A stretch of DNA of 13,640 nucleotides from Anaerolineales bacterium UBA5797. GTDB taxonomy: Bacteria > Chloroflexota > Anaerolineae > Anaerolineales > Villigracilaceae. Below the pieces are notes generated by a model. That model searched no databases and was not told where the DNA came from. It worked only from the letters and a program-made list of their open reading frames with translations. This document shows positions 13,635-13,640 of the stretch, in pieces. The translations under genes were made by a program, and so were the position numbers. Positions within the stretch are counted from its first letter, which is position 1; every line of letters starts with the position of its first letter. Where the stretch lies: positions 16,219 through 29,858 of the forward strand of contig DIDP01000058.1 of assembly GCA_002418205.1 (NCBI GenBank). Direction: 5' to 3'.

Positions 13635-13640
13635 CACCAA

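Overview
The window (about 56% GC by eye) looks like chromosomal DNA from a Chloroflexota bacterium, most likely of the Anaerolineae type. That placement is inference. It rests on the gene set (archaeal-like AhcY N-terminus, Mycobacterium-like AdoK, stand-alone corrinoid protein plus methyltetrahydrofolate methyltransferase, paired MenA-like UbiA proteins) and on short palindromic intergenic repeats. I see no rRNA, tRNA, CRISPR array, transposase or phage gene. No stretch longer than about 300 bases lacks a gene; the largest gap (1426-1656) holds a terminator and a palindromic repeat.

Region 1 (1-3470, minus strand) is a SAM-recycling block. It holds the start of ahcY (cut by the window edge), adoK, an M50/site-2-type membrane protease and mtnA. 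AhcY splits S-adenosylhomocysteine, AdoK removes the adenosine formed, and MtnA acts in methylthioadenosine salvage. mtnA and the protease gene overlap by 4 nt and end at a strong terminator, so adoK/ahcY are probably transcribed separately.

Region 2 (3586-5253, plus strand) diverges from mtnA. It holds a B12-binding corrinoid protein and a methyltetrahydrofolate:corrinoid methyltransferase, with no substrate-side methyltransferase nearby. A composite palindromic repeat (4249-4378) sits between them. The 3' side carries a 16-17 bp inverted repeat and an intrinsic terminator.

Region 3 (5405-6438, plus strand) holds a small CBU_0592-like membrane protein, apparently leaderless, overlapping a 266-residue protein of likely beta-sandwich type. 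A copy of the palindromic repeat is read in frame inside that second gene.

Region 4 (6442-13606, minus strand) holds two tandem UbiA prenyltransferase paralogs with separate promoters and terminators, an orphan six-TM, three-PAS sensor histidine kinase, and a compact DUF2203 - rarD - SDR operon.

I did not find a clearly new multi-gene system. The best leads are the corrinoid/SAM-cycle neighbourhood with its shared divergent promoter and dyad, and the behaviour of the palindromic repeats: one nested in another, one inside a reading frame, and two ending exactly at Shine-Dalgarno sites.
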